The position numbers were made by a program, and so were the translations under genes. DNA of 64,000 nt from Phyto melanocephala (Eukaryota > Arthropoda > Insecta > Diptera > Rhinophoridae): contig OW799236.1 in the NCBI GenBank assembly GCA_941918925.1, positions 74,118,465 through 74,182,464 on the forward strand. The letters run 5' to 3'. Shown one piece after another: positions 45,455 to 56,755 of this stretch (its first letter is position 1; each line of letters begins with the position of its first letter). A model generated the notes under the pieces. The model did no database searches, had not been told where the DNA came from, and worked only from the letters and a program-made list of their open reading frames with translations.

Positions 45455-46110
45455 TCAAAAAAGTTTTTTTGTTATGTATTCATTAGGATATAGATTTTAC
45501 GTATTATGTTATCCCTCTTCCTTCTCCGATCTTTAACATTTATAGTTTTAAATAGGAAGTTCTTATCAATTATTATTTAATTGTTTTAATAGCAATTAAA
45601 GTTTTTAAGAAACGACCCAAAATACATTTACACTTATGTCCCATACTCTTATCTTATGGATTTTTAGCCCGAAAAATTAAACTGTTATCGCAACTAATTA
45701 AACAGAAGGTGCCACGTCTCTTGTACGATTCTATTAAAATTTATTAATGAGTTGTAAAGTTTTTATCAAAACGTAACGTATTAAACCAAGATTGAAAACT
45801 TTTAATATATAGTTCCTGAAATATGCCATAAAATGAGGTTTTTTCATATGTGGGATATCATTTCCCCATCTCCGATCATGTTATCAGTTTTTGTCTGTAA
45901 GAAGACAGGCAAGCTAAAGGTAAATCGCACTTAGCTTAAAGATTATAACTGTAAACGTTTTACAGATATTTTATAAAATTTATTTTCAATATGTGTAATT
46001 AGAAGGTGTCACAGCCAGTATTCCTATTCACCTGATTTTCATCTTATTGTAATTCCATATACGAATTACGAATATTAAAAAAAAAACTAGAAAAATCTAT
46101 CCAGCCGGAC
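45455..46110. repeat. Two decayed ~340-bp repeat units
   Basis: TTATGTTATCCCTCTTCCTTCTCCGATC near 45505 and GTGGGATATCATTTCCCC..CTCCGATCATG near 45853 begin related units with similar following text. A related unit starts near 33060. Weak, old and non-coding. Confidence 0.35.
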
Positions 46111-46595
46111 CCAGATTTTAGATAAATTAAAAAAGTGTAATTGGTAAATTTCTCTTTCCGTAAAGACCTAAATTGGTTTATGACAATCATTAGAATAAAA
46201 CTTAAGAAATCGAATATATGAAATTTAATTTCTAAAACTGTTTTCTTATTTTATTTAAATCTTTTTTTAACGCTGTGGTCTTCTGGTATAACCAAAGTCC
46301 TCAGTTCACCATGTATGCAAATAAATATTTGTCGAAATACTTCGTTAGTGTTGTAAACTATTTCATGTAAATTTAACAGATTTTTACTTTAATTTCTTTG
46401 TTTAGCATTTTAATTAACAAACTTGTATTTACCCTTTGTTACCCATCGTAGTAGTTTAAGGTATTAAAATCTATTGCAAATTGTTAGAGGAAATATTAAG
46501 TTTTAAACAACATAAGGACTGCACGTTACGTATAAGCAATATTATTTGAAGAGACCTACTTACCACTTAGCGTATAAGTGTTATTAAATATTATT
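46111..46595. other. AT-rich stretch, no gene recognised
   Basis: I see nothing assignable. Confidence 0.4.
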
Positions 46596-46866
46596 AACAA
46601 TTGAGTAGGTGAGATGCAAAACTCGTTCGTTACAAAATTAAAAAAAACTCTTTTCGCTTCAAACTTTAATTCATTATTCTTTTATATTTCCTCAATTTTC
46701 GATTTTTCAAATGTCAAATATTTAACTAAGAATGTCATGTTATTTTAGGGTCAACAACGATACCCTAAATTGCTGCATTTCGCCAGCAGCACCTTGATTA
46801 TGTGCGCTTCTAAAATTTTTTTTAAAATGTAACCAACGAGTTTTGCATCTCACCTACTCAATTGTT
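46596..46866. mobile_element. 271-bp MITE with 39-bp inverted ends
   Basis: AACAATTGAGTAGGTGAGAT and the following GCAAAACTCGTT are repeated in inverted form at the right end (46828-46866) with one mismatch in about 39 bases. Because the outermost bases CAATTG are palindromic, the duplication and exact edge cannot be fixed. No coding capacity. Confidence 0.82.
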
Positions 46867-46982
46867 CGTCATTTTTATAAACGAATTTTTAGTTTTAACT
46901 CTCTGTTACTAATGCGTAGTCTGACAGACACCGCAAAAACAAAATTCATACGCAGCTTTATACGGTTCGAGGCTACGCTCTC

Positions 46983-47183
46983 TTAACACTCGTTGCCTTT
47001 TCTATTTTTGTTTCTAGTTTATTTTGTATTAGCTTGAAAAATATTTACTGCTATTTATTAATATAAGCACAAAAGATGCCAGGCTGAAAATTTAGCATTG
47101 GAATTGAATTTTAATGTGAGGTCTACTAGACCCCACATCATTTACATTGTTAAAATTAATGCACTTCAGTTGAAAAGGGTTAA
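46983..47183. mobile_element. Possible piggyBac-type MITE
   Basis: A TTAACACTCGTTGCC at the left and, reversed, TTAACCCTTTTCAACTG at the right are both bounded by TTAA, and GTCTACTAGACC near 47122 is palindromic, as in piggyBac-like subterminal regions. The end similarity is short, so this is tentative. Confidence 0.35.
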
Positions 47184-47525
47184 ATAATTGTTTTCATTTG
47201 ACAAAATATATATTCTGTTGTTGTTTAAATAAATAAAATATTCGATAAGCTGGAAATTGCTTAAATTTATTTTCTTAAAAAATTTCTAAGAAAATTTTTA
47301 AAAACACTGTTTTGCACCTTAATTGAAAAGCTTTTATAGTGATTTTGGGCTATTAACTAGTCTGATATCATTACAGCAAGTCCTGGTCTGACCAATTTGA
47401 TGAATTACAAATTTCCATAAAAATCTGATAATTTGCTAGTATTACCGTGTAAAAATCAATCAAATAAACTTACAGATCAAATGTAGAAAACTTCTTAATT
47501 AGTTTTTTTTCCTGATAATTTTTTA
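47184..47525. other. AT-rich stretch, no gene recognised
   Basis: I see nothing assignable. Confidence 0.4.
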
Positions 47526-47529
47526 ATAT

Positions 47530-47660
47530 TGTTACGTCCATACATTTAATAAACGCTTACTTATTTCCTCTAGATAAACAAGGATACGTTTTATTACAAA
47601 CATCAGCGCTCTTAAAATAAAATAAAATAAAATAAAATAAAATAACGTAAAGTAATAAAA
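47530..47660 (-). mobile_element. LTR-end fragment related to the solo LTR
   Basis: Starting TGTTACGTCCATACATTTAA after ATAT (47526-47529), it is the reverse complement of an LTR tail: reversed, AAGCGTTTATTAAATGTATG then GACGTAACA resembles AACGTTTATAAAATGTATAA then ACGTAACA at 43132-43158. The opposite end is not found. An (AAAAT)n microsatellite follows at 47612-47646. Confidence 0.42.
47612..47646 (+). repeat. (AAAAT)n microsatellite
   Basis: About seven perfect AAAAT pentamers. Confidence 0.9.
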
Positions 47661-49455
47661 GTTTATTTAATTAAACAAACTTTAATATTATAATGGTTTA
47701 TTTAATATTTAACTATTTTTCTTATTTAACTTTATATCCACTTATGTATGTATGTCCTATGAACAACTACAATACAATAATTAATTATTAAATAAATAAA
47801 TAAAATAGTGGAACAAAATTTGCTTTCCCTTAACACCTCGTAGCCAGTATAACATAACTTTCGCTTGTGGACTTGTTGTTACATCAACAACATGCAGCAG
47901 CTAGCCTGGTAGCAAATACATATAAACCTTTCACAATTTAAAAAAAAAACCTTATCAACATTGGGATTATAAATCGATTTAAACATCTTTTGTATATTTC
48001 TTTATTTTTTTTTTATTATACATGTCTTAAGAATTCTAAAACTTCCATTTATTTTGTTTGTGAACAAATCCAAACTTGTGCATTAAAAAATCGTGCCGCA
48101 AAAATTCAAAAGCAAATATTTCTATTGTATTTAAAACTCAGTGAGAACCCCAATCAAAAACTGAAAAATAAAAGAAAAAATTAGAAAATGTTTATCTATA
48201 CCGAAAAACGAAAATATCGATTTTCTAAACATGCATTCAAGTTCATACCACCATAAGTTAAAACATAAAATAAATACATAGCAATCATGTTTGTATACTT
48301 AGTATTTACAAACAATAACAGAATTCGGCAATAAATATTGAAAATCGCCACTACCACAGTCATAAATCACAAAAAGAAAAAATATTCATTTTTACTGACA
48401 AACACTTACACTCCTAATCTTAATGAAGTTGAATCAATTTTGACAAGGAGATGAGGTATGTGTTTGATTACTGTGATAAGAATAATAATGACGATGATAA
48501 CATTAATGAAGTACATAAGTATGTACATATGTATGTGCAAATATACATGGTACTAGTAGTATGATTTGCAGAATTATTGAAAACATCTGTATGTGAATGT
48601 GTTTTGGCAACAATCATAAAGTGTGTGTAATTTTGTACTTGTTTTGGAAGGGGGCTTACTAAGAACACGCAATACATTAAATTATATGCTGCATGTTTCA
48701 TCATGAAAATGTTAAATATAACAGTTACAGAGAAAATGTTAAAAAAAACCTGCACAGAAAAGGTATTTTAAGCAATACTCTTAAAAAAACACAACATTTT
48801 GCCAGTTGATGTAATATTCCTTATATTAGGTAACAAAAATTTGAAAATATTACAATTTTATAAACTATTTTGTATGGTACGGTCTATAACAAATATTCAA
48901 GTTAATATTGCAATAATAATATTGCAATAATTAATAATTTAAAAATTTTAAATATTTCTATGGAATAACTTAAAATATCTTAGCCAGCATGTCAGCGTCC
49001 CCAATAATTACGACATGATCACGATAGACATATTTTGTTTTTTATAATAATATTCAGTTATTTCAAACAAATTATTGTTATTTTTTTTTTCATGAAAACT
49101 TTGACTTGGTTGTCCTTAAAAATACATTTACAAGAAACGTAGTATGATTTTCCTTTCAAAAATAGCAAATAACTATTAAATGTTAATTGTAATAACAATA
49201 TGGTTGTCTTCAATGGTTAATTTTTTGTTAAATTATTTTTTATTTCTTTAAAATCTTTACATTTTTATACACTTATTTACAGAAATTTATACATAATGTC
49301 TGTAAATAAATTTTACAAAAAAAAAAAAATAATAATAATAATAAATATACTTATTTATTTATTTAATTAAAAAAAAAACATTTAAATAAAATAAAACAAA
49401 GATTAATTTTTTTAAATTGACATAAAGTTTTCATTATACTTGAAATATGATTTCT
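47661..49455. other. AT-rich stretch, no gene recognised
   Basis: Short chance frames and microsatellite-like words (for example TACATATGTATGT near 48522) only. Confidence 0.45.
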
Positions 49456-49479
49456 TACACATGACCGCCACGGCAGGTC

Positions 49480-49890
49480 CGGAGTCTAAGTTACAATGAC
49501 TTTTTTTAATATTTGTGGCCGTATATCGGCAATAACGCAAAAAATCTACGATCTTGGAGGCCAATTCACGGATCAAAAATGTGAAAATATGCAGTTACCA
49601 AAAGTTTTCGTTAATAAACCAATTGTGGCACAAGATGTGTGACATGTTGCGCCACCTTACACAACATGGTTGGGTAATTGATGAACTAAAAAATAAGTAT
49701 TCATGGCTCTAAATCGGTCAGCATTGACTGTTACATTCTGACCATCATCGTTTTTATAGAAGTACGAATCAATGATTCTACCAGCCCATAAAGCAAACCA
49801 AACTAGTTTCTCTGGATGTAACGGTGTCTCCACACTTGAGGATTATAATCACTGAAAATACGGTAGTTTGGTTTGTTGACGTATCTATTT
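49480..49890 (-). pseudogene. Mariner-like transposase fragment (catalytic half)
   Basis: On the minus strand from 49850: TPLHPEKLVWFALWAGRIID, SYFYKNDDGQNVTVNADRFR and AMNTYFLVHQLPNHVV, then after a frame change GGATCHTSCATIGLLTKTFG and SVNWPPRS. These are the consecutive blocks of the IS630/Tc1/mariner core including the second catalytic region (family QQDGATCHTA). Stop codons and at least one frameshift are present, and N- and C-termini are missing. Confidence 0.82.
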
Positions 49891-51225
49891 AAACAAAAGT
49901 GGTGGACAATTTTGTGATCGCAAAATGGACGTAGTGCGAGATACGCATTTTAAACAAAACCATGATTTTCAAAACAAGTTTGCACAAATTGGTAAGCATT
50001 ATGCAGATGTCAGTATATTCATGTTAAAAGGCCAAATTTAACTCAGCATAAGTCATTTGACAGCTAACCAAATGAACGCCAGTCAAAAAAGTGTTGCCAA
50101 CTTAAAATTTTATATTTTTATAAAAAAGAACGTTTACATGGTCATAAAGATAAGTACAATCAATTTAACTAAAGATTTTTTTTGTAAGGTTTAAGTGTTT
50201 GGTTTTAATAGCGATAGTCAATAATTTAGATAACAGTCTAGATTATTTTTTTATTTATTTATTTATTATTTTTTATATAAATATTAGCCGTCATGGATTA
50301 AAAACTGCTAATCCACTGTAAAGGACAAATCTTCAAATGGCTTGTTTCACTAAAACAAAATGTTTTATTATGTGTCATAAAAAACTGTCAGTTACCGCTA
50401 TTTTTGTGCTCGCTACTTTTAAGAAAGGATTAATTTTATACTACCCGTCATTTTATATGTATGTATAAAGATTTAAAGCAGCCTTTTACTAAATTTCCCC
50501 GCAATTTACATCTCTGTTATAATCTTTATATCTCTAACAGGAATTTGAAATGTTAAGCTCTCTTTTGCAGACAACAGTCAAATCTTAATGTTTTTATACC
50601 GATGGTTGTACCAAGTTAACATTATTTGTATTACCGCTAAGTTAAAAAGCACAGCTTCCGTTTTCTCCGTGTATGTATAGAGCAAAACACAAAATAACCA
50701 CTATAAATACATTTATCTCTCAATCACATTTAAATCTCTCGCTCATATTTAAACATATCAGGTATGGAAAATGACTATAAAATGGAACTCCTAAATCATA
50801 AAAAATATTTTTTGGCATTAACATCATCATAACAAATGTCAAAACAGACTAATTGTGCGTTTGCAACTAAACATCAATCTTTTTTTTTTTCAAAAAAAAA
50901 TTTTGTGTTTCAGGATATTTTATTTTAATTTTTATAGTTGGTTAGTTTACAAGGTGTCCTAACTGTTATGTTGTCATAATGACAAAAATTTTTATAATCC
51001 AAAAAATGTGTAAAATTTTCACATTAACACTTTTCCTTAACTTCAAAATTTTTGGGAAATTATGATAAAACTTACAACTTCTTGTGAGATAACTATTTTT
51101 TTAATTAAATTAAGTGATCAACGGCCAAAAACTATTTTTTTCGTATCGGCTGCACAAGAACTTCAGCGCATTATTAAATTCTGCGCTAATGATAATAGTT
51201 AATGATATCAATTCGATGTATTTAG
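49891..51225. other. AT-rich stretch, no gene recognised
   Basis: A GTGTTGCCAAC word at 50090-50100 resembles a hAT terminus but has no partner. Nothing else can be assigned. Confidence 0.4.
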
Positions 51226-51229
51226 CACT

Positions 51230-51420
51230 GTTTTAGTAGTTTTTAAAATTTTTGTTGCGGATAATTTTAAAGCCAATACTCGGTGCGTTTAGTGATATTT
51301 TTTTCTTCAGTGACATCAAATACTAAATTTAATAATTCAGTTCTTTCCTAAAATGAAACCTCGATTCAAAAATATATACTTAATGGGGTCTCAAATGGCT
51401 ATTTCGATGTTACAAAATTT
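51230..51420. repeat. Degraded hAT-end and repeat B fragments
   Basis: GTGCGTTTAGTGATATTTTT and TCAGTGACATCAAATACTAA correspond to 13070-13130 in the hAT-flanked composite, and 51355-51420 (ATATATACTTAATGGGGTCT and GGCTATTTCGATGTTACAAA) to the right end of repeat B. Together they show the same composite existed elsewhere and has decayed. Confidence 0.55.
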
Positions 51421-52706
51421 TTCAACTCACTGCCTTTTATTAAAAGCTTCACAATATTAAAGTGAATGTGATATTTTTTTCTTTATATATTGCCAAATAC
51501 AAGGCTTTCTTTAACATCTTAATTTTAACTTATTTTTTTCTTATATCTTAAACAAATTACAAGAGGTAATAATTGCTTAAATCTATTTTTCTCTATTGGA
51601 TAGGAAAATATGAAAAGATTCTTAATATACATATAAGAGAAGAACACTTATTTAGAATTTCCAACTCTGCTGCGTACATTTTATTATAAGTTTTTCTCAT
51701 CTCTTTTGTTTCCTATTACAATAAAAAAAATATTTTTTATTATTACCAGCGACCAAAAAAGTGCTTGTTATTGGTGTGAGTTTATCGTCCATTGATAGAG
51801 TCTACGATATAAGATTGTTGTGCTTTAGAGGGGAAGGAGAAGGATGGATGCATTTATTATACATACACAATTCATTTATACAAATTTTACAGATGCAATT
51901 TAAGTATGTATTTTCATTTCATTGTCATGGGCATACACTTGAACACATAGACGATTCGGGCAGACTTGCAAAAGGGCAGGATGACAAATAGACAAACAAC
52001 ATATAACAACAAATTTTGGCTTTAATTTAGGCCTTAAATATTACATTTTTGGAATAGATAAAGAATTGTTATTATACTTGTTGTTGCTTTTGTTATTGTT
52101 GCCGTCATTGTTATAATTTATTATGTAAATAATTTTTTTAAATTTGTTTAAAATAAAAACAAAGGAAAAAAGTTTTTTAAATGAAATTGCTATTGGGGTT
52201 AAATTGTTAGTCATATGAGCCATAAAAAGTAGAATAGCATTGTCAGTTCTTGTATGTAAATTTATACTTTTGGTTTACATGGCTAAAACGTTACAGCATT
52301 TAAGACTATTTCGCGGTATTCTTCAGTTGTTGCTGTTTCTTTTGTTTTCATGTCTTATTTTTATTGTTCTAATATCTCAGAAACAAAAGTAGTATAAGTT
52401 CAAGAGGGGACTTAAAGCTTAAAATCGTGATCAAATTCAAAGCTTAGAAAAAATAAAATAATAATTTTTTTTACTTTTGTTTTGTAGACATCGTTATACG
52501 ATCTTGAATAGTTAAATAGATAAAACTTAAAGTTTCTTTTAATTTTTAGGGAACATGAATTCTCTTGTTTATTAGTATGTATGTATGTAGATTAAAGACG
52601 GCACTTCACAAGAAATGTAACGTAATTAACATGAAGATGTGTAAAAGCGAATAATAATAAAATGATTAAATCATTTCTTTAATGAAATGATATTACTTAT
52701 ATATTA
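51421..52706. other. AT-rich stretch, no gene recognised
   Basis: No domain or repeat end is recognisable; the open frame at 51761-51991 is unassigned. Confidence 0.45.
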
Positions 52707-53020
52707 TACTAGCTGACCCATCAACAATTTTTTTGCAATATAAATTTTTTAGTGAATATTTTAGTAGTCAAATATAAAATAACTATTGTAAGTGTGTGAG
52801 GACGTGGTACTTGACTAAAAGGGGAATGGAGCGCTTTTCCTATCACGCAACACATCCCAGCTGGCACATTTTTGGATTTAAGCACATTACAATGCGGAAA
52901 TTATATCTCCATATCAGCAATCCCCACTTTCCAATGAACGTAATATTTAATATCAGGCTCTACTCGAATACAAGACGACGAAATTAATCGCATGTAAATG
53001 CTAGATGGGTTTCATGTAAT
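52707..53020 (-). mobile_element. Helitron 3' end on the minus strand
   Basis: ACTAGCTGACCCATCAAC at 52707 is, reversed, GTTGATGGGTCAGCTAGT with an imperfect hairpin (TTGCAAAAAAATTGTTGAT) before it: the CTAGT terminus of a Helitron whose body runs to the right. The right limit is arbitrary here. Confidence 0.5.
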
Positions 53021-53326
53021 TAAGCCATGTTCACATGATCATCTTCATTATCTACTTGGATTTATGCCTCTGTTCTCTGGGCTCTCCTATTTCACATGTC
53101 AGTAGATCTAGTCGTTTGACGGCCCACATCAAACCCTTTACATCTGCTAATATTTTTTACTATACAAAATATACAAATAGATAAAATTTTTGCTAGATAA
53201 GCGTAAACTGGCAACTTTGGCAAGTTGGTGTACACATTCTCGGAAGCGTTTATGGTTTGTAAAAAGTGGGCGGAGTTAGCCCATATATATATACGTAAAA
53301 ATAAATATTAATTTTTCAGCTACTTG

Positions 53327-53815
53327 CACTTGACCGATTTTTCTAAAACTTTGCACACATATTGAACTCTCATGATTATACAATTTTGTGATTAAAAAAG
53401 TGGGCAGTGCCACGCCCAAAAAAAAATAAGTTATAATTTTTAGCAATTTGCATTAACTTGATTTGTTTGAAACTTTTTACACATATAAAGCTGTCATGAC
53501 TATATAATTTCGTGATAAGAAAAGTGGCAGGGCCGCGCCCATAAGAAATAGGTTATCATTTTTAGCTTCTTGCACTTGACCGATTTTTTCGAAACTTTGC
53601 ACACATTTAGTGCTATCATGACTATACAGTTCCGTGATTAGAAAAGTGGGCAGTTCTACGCCCATAAAAAAATTATAATTTTTAGCTTCTTGCACTTGAC
53701 CGATTTGTCTAAAACTTTGCACACATTTTGAGCTTTAATGACTATATAACTTCGTAATTAGAAAAGTGGGCAGTGCCACCCCCACTTAAAATAAGTTATT
53801 ACTTTCAGCATTCCA
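53327..53815 (+). repeat. Minisatellite, four ~122-bp units
   Basis: CACTTGACCGATTT starts units near 53327, 53450 (degenerate), 53573 and 53693; each contains AAACTTTGCACACAT, CATGACTATA and AAAAGTGGGCAGTGCCACGC. Similar arrays occur in the centre of DINE-1/Helentron-type elements of flies. Confidence 0.88.
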
Positions 53816-53822
53816 ATGGTTC

Positions 53823-54040
53823 CCACCGATTTTCTTTTCAATTTAAAGTGACTGCAGTTTCCAGTTCGCCTTGCCTTCGCTATTACCATTAACAAAGCAC
53901 AAGGCCAATCTCTGCGTGTTAGGGGATTGAATTTGGAAAATCCATGCTTTTCACATGGCCAGCTGAACGTCGCATGCTCCAGAGTGGGGACACCAAAAAG
54001 TTTGTTAATTTTTACAGCAAATGGAAAAACCAAAAATATT
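53823..54040 (+). pseudogene. Helitron Pif1-like helicase, C-terminal fragment
   Basis: Across frames the plus strand gives FQF, a SSPCLRYYH-like stretch (family VRLAFAITINKAQGQSL), RGLNLENPCFSHGQLNVACS and RVGTPKSLLIFTANGKTKNI, the last helicase motifs of the Helitron RepHel protein; that enzyme nicks and unwinds DNA in rolling-circle transposition. Frame changes occur within ~60 codons and the rest of the protein is absent. The fragment lies ~120 bp before the element's 3' end, where it belongs. Confidence 0.85.
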
Positions 54041-54161
54041 ATATACTCACTTGCATTACAATAAAAATCAATACAATATTATTTTTAATATATTTGATTA
54101 AAATTCAGAATGAATATTTGTTCATTAATGGGCATAGCAACGCGCGCCGGGCTTGGCTAGT

Positions 54162-54394
54162 TATAAATAAAATACATATATATTTTCTCTTTTTATTGAA
54201 TATGATTCTTAAAATTTTTAGATGAACTAATAAATGTGTGAAAATATTCTCGATTAATAGAAAACGGTTGGTCATTTAAAAGTTAAACTTAAAAAATGCA
54301 ATAAAGCGAAAACGGTTAGAAATTTTAACAAATTTTTTTTGTGATGTACAATTGTTTCGGTTAAAAATGAAATTTTTTTTCGCTGCTAGCCTCA
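54162..54394. other. AT-rich stretch, no gene recognised
   Basis: Nothing assignable. Confidence 0.4.
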
Positions 54395-54720
54395 TGGTAA
54401 ATTACGATCGGACCAATTTTCGAGTGTATGGGATTATTGGGGTGCATTGGCTTCTTCTATAAGACCACGTTTGGACTTTAAAAGCCTCAAATACGGAAAT
54501 TTTGCTTATTAACGTACCCACCAAGATGAAAATCAGTTTCATCCGAAAAGATGATAATTTTTCAATTTCCTATCAATTGTCTGTTTATAAATAAATTTCC
54601 AATAAATTCCAATGTTGCTTAAAAGTAAGTCGATTCATTTCATTCAGCGGAGATAATATACTGAATTTTGTGACAGAATAGAAGGACATAAGTACTGCCA
54701 AGTTCGAATAACCGCTGGTT
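54395..54720 (-). pseudogene. Mariner-like transposase fragment
   Basis: On the minus strand, in different frames: KIIIFSDETDFHLGGYVNKQ (first catalytic block; family IIFSDEAHFHLNGYVNKQN) near 54590-54500, then NFRI..F and SPNVVL..KPMHPNN near 54470-54440. N- and C-termini are lost and stops are present. Same lineage as the relics at 7107, 13647, 43395 and 49480. Confidence 0.75.
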
Positions 54721-55543
54721 CAAATTTAAACCGACAGATGGCCCACCCTTTATAAATAGTTTGACAACAAAATTTACTTTTTATGGTTGTTGGACTATCC
54801 ACATTTATAAATATTAAATTGCATTCCTACAGGTAACATATATGCGTGCAATGTTTCATACAAATTTGGATGTAGTTAAAAAAAATTTACTCTGTATGAA
54901 CGTGACACTGCCCTCTTTTGTTTTGCATCAAGTCGTCTCAAGAGACGTCCAAAGACCTTACCAGAATTTCATAACAATTTCATCAGGGGTTTAAGTACAT
55001 ATATAGGACAAACAAACAACCAGTCATTTTTATGTATAAAAATTTTGTGGCAGACCACCATTATCACTTAGGAATATAAAAAATAGTTAACGTCCTTTTC
55101 TCAGACAAACTTAATTAACACACAAAATTTCATATGAATTGGTAAGCCGATTCGGAGGAGTTTTGTTACAAACACTGAGACACGAGAATTGTACATACAT
55201 ACATATTACACAAACAATACAAATGTTTAATGAACTAAAACAAAAACCTTTTTAAAATTGGCGCAGCTTATAGTCATTGCTATATTGAAAATATTTCGCA
55301 TAATACATTATTAAAACAAAACAGTTTTTATTTTGAATAGAGTACCAAAGATATTTTTAAGAGGTGTAAGGTGTAAATTAGACCTAATTACTATATATAC
55401 ATATATAAACATATATAATCACTATTTAACAAATTAATAAATCTCATAAAATCAATATATTATACATAAATTTTATATCCAAACAAAATCATTTTTTTTA
55501 ATCCCACTTCATAAAAACAATCCCCAATTTGGGAACAAATCAC
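54721..55543. other. AT-rich stretch, no gene recognised
   Basis: Nothing assignable; TATATACATATATAAACATA-type words near 55395. Confidence 0.4.
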
Positions 55544-55546
55544 TTA

Positions 55547-56081
55547 TAGCATGTTCACACGGACAGCAAATATCAAGGTTCGCTCTCTCATTCAAGGTTC
55601 GCGACCGAATCTTGATTAAATCTACAAGATTCACCATACAAAATTTTGAGAGCGAATCTACCTGGTTCATTTTGAATCATGTTGCGAATCTCGAAGAATT
55701 TACTATCATCTCTAATTTTGATAACAAAAAATCGCTAATTTATCTGTACTGGCTATCAAAAACAAAAATAAACAAAGGAAAACAGAAAATATATTGTGTG
55801 TAAAAAATCATTGTGGAAATAAAAAATATATGTTTAAACAGACATACATATATGTATATTTAAATTAAAATGGAAAAAAGAGATATAGTGAAACGTATTT
55901 TAAAGTGTAGAAGAATGACTTCAATAAACCTCAGAAAAAACAAAAAGCCGCGTTAAATAATTGAAAAAAAAAAATAATAAAATTGTCAAAGTGAAACAAG
56001 AACTATCGTCTAAACGGCAGGATTCGCATTCGCGATTCAGAGAGCGAACCACGAGATTCATATTGCCGTGTAAACATGGCA
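55547..56081. mobile_element. PIF/Harbinger-like MITE
   Basis: 535 bp; inverted ends TAGCATGTTCACACGG and TGCCATGTTTACACGG (reverse complement of the right end), each bordered by TTA (55544-55546 and 56082-56084). The outer ~150 bp at the left and ~70 bp at the right are full of GCGAATC/GATTCGC and CAAGATTC words. The 63-codon frame inside (55612-55803) is a chance product of these repeats. No transposase. Confidence 0.75.
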
Positions 56082-56084
56082 TTA

Positions 56085-56755
56085 CACTGACATCAAATTT
56101 TGCATAAAGATATTTATCTTAACTCTTGTGCTTATGTTAGCCAACATATTTAATTTACATGCTATATGTTAACTTAACATTAACTTTATAAAAATTCTCT
56201 ACATTGTATACACATATATTTTTAAAAATGGTAAAATAAGAGACCACGAAAAGGCAGAGATGGAAGAGAGTGAGACTGCAAACAAAACATTTAACGAAAA
56301 AAAGAACCACACTGAAAACAACATATTGGAAGAGCTGGACACAGTGCAGCGAACAGTCTGTTTATGGTGCTTAACGTAGATTGTCGTTAAAATTGTTGTA
56401 AATGCGGCGCTATTAAACCAAAAAATTTATAGAAAAGAAAATTAAAAAACGTTTGAAAATATATAAAAAATTGTTTGTTAAGCTAAAAACGGAATGCGTG
56501 TAGATAGCATGTTTTCTATTTGAGTGAAAATAAATGCAATAGAAAGAAAAAAATAAATTTATCTTTGTAATAAAATGAAAAATTGTTAATTTTAATTTTT
56601 GGATATAGAAAAAAATTATTCAAAGTTAAACAAAGTGTATAAATATTATTAAAAATCATACAAAATCATAAAAAAGAATTCAAAAGAAAACTAAAGTGTT
56701 GAGAAATATAAGAAAAATTATTTAGAAAATACCTATCACCTTTAATATTGTTAAA
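56085..56755 (+). other. Possible 5' untranslated exon
   Basis: 56230-56420 is less AT-rich and purine-rich (GGCAGAGATGGAAGAGAGTG), unlike flanking sequence, and a good splice-donor match AAA|GTAAGT lies at 56755/56756. There is no open frame, so if transcribed it would be a leader exon on the plus strand. No TATA box is seen. Entirely inferential. Confidence 0.2.

Larger units (their letters stand above)
53220..54161 (+). mobile_element. Helitron remnant with minisatellite and helicase fragment
   Basis: From left to right: a ~122-bp tandem array, a Pif1-like helicase C-terminal remnant, and a 3' end GCGCGCCGGGCTTGGCTAGT at 54161. This order matches the 3' portion of an autonomous Helitron on the plus strand. 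The 5' terminus is not identified, and the element end at 52707 points the other way. Confidence 0.65.

Noticed and set aside
53024..53040. TAAGCCATGTTCACATG resembling the Harbinger-like terminal core
   Set aside because: No inverted partner within a plausible distance.
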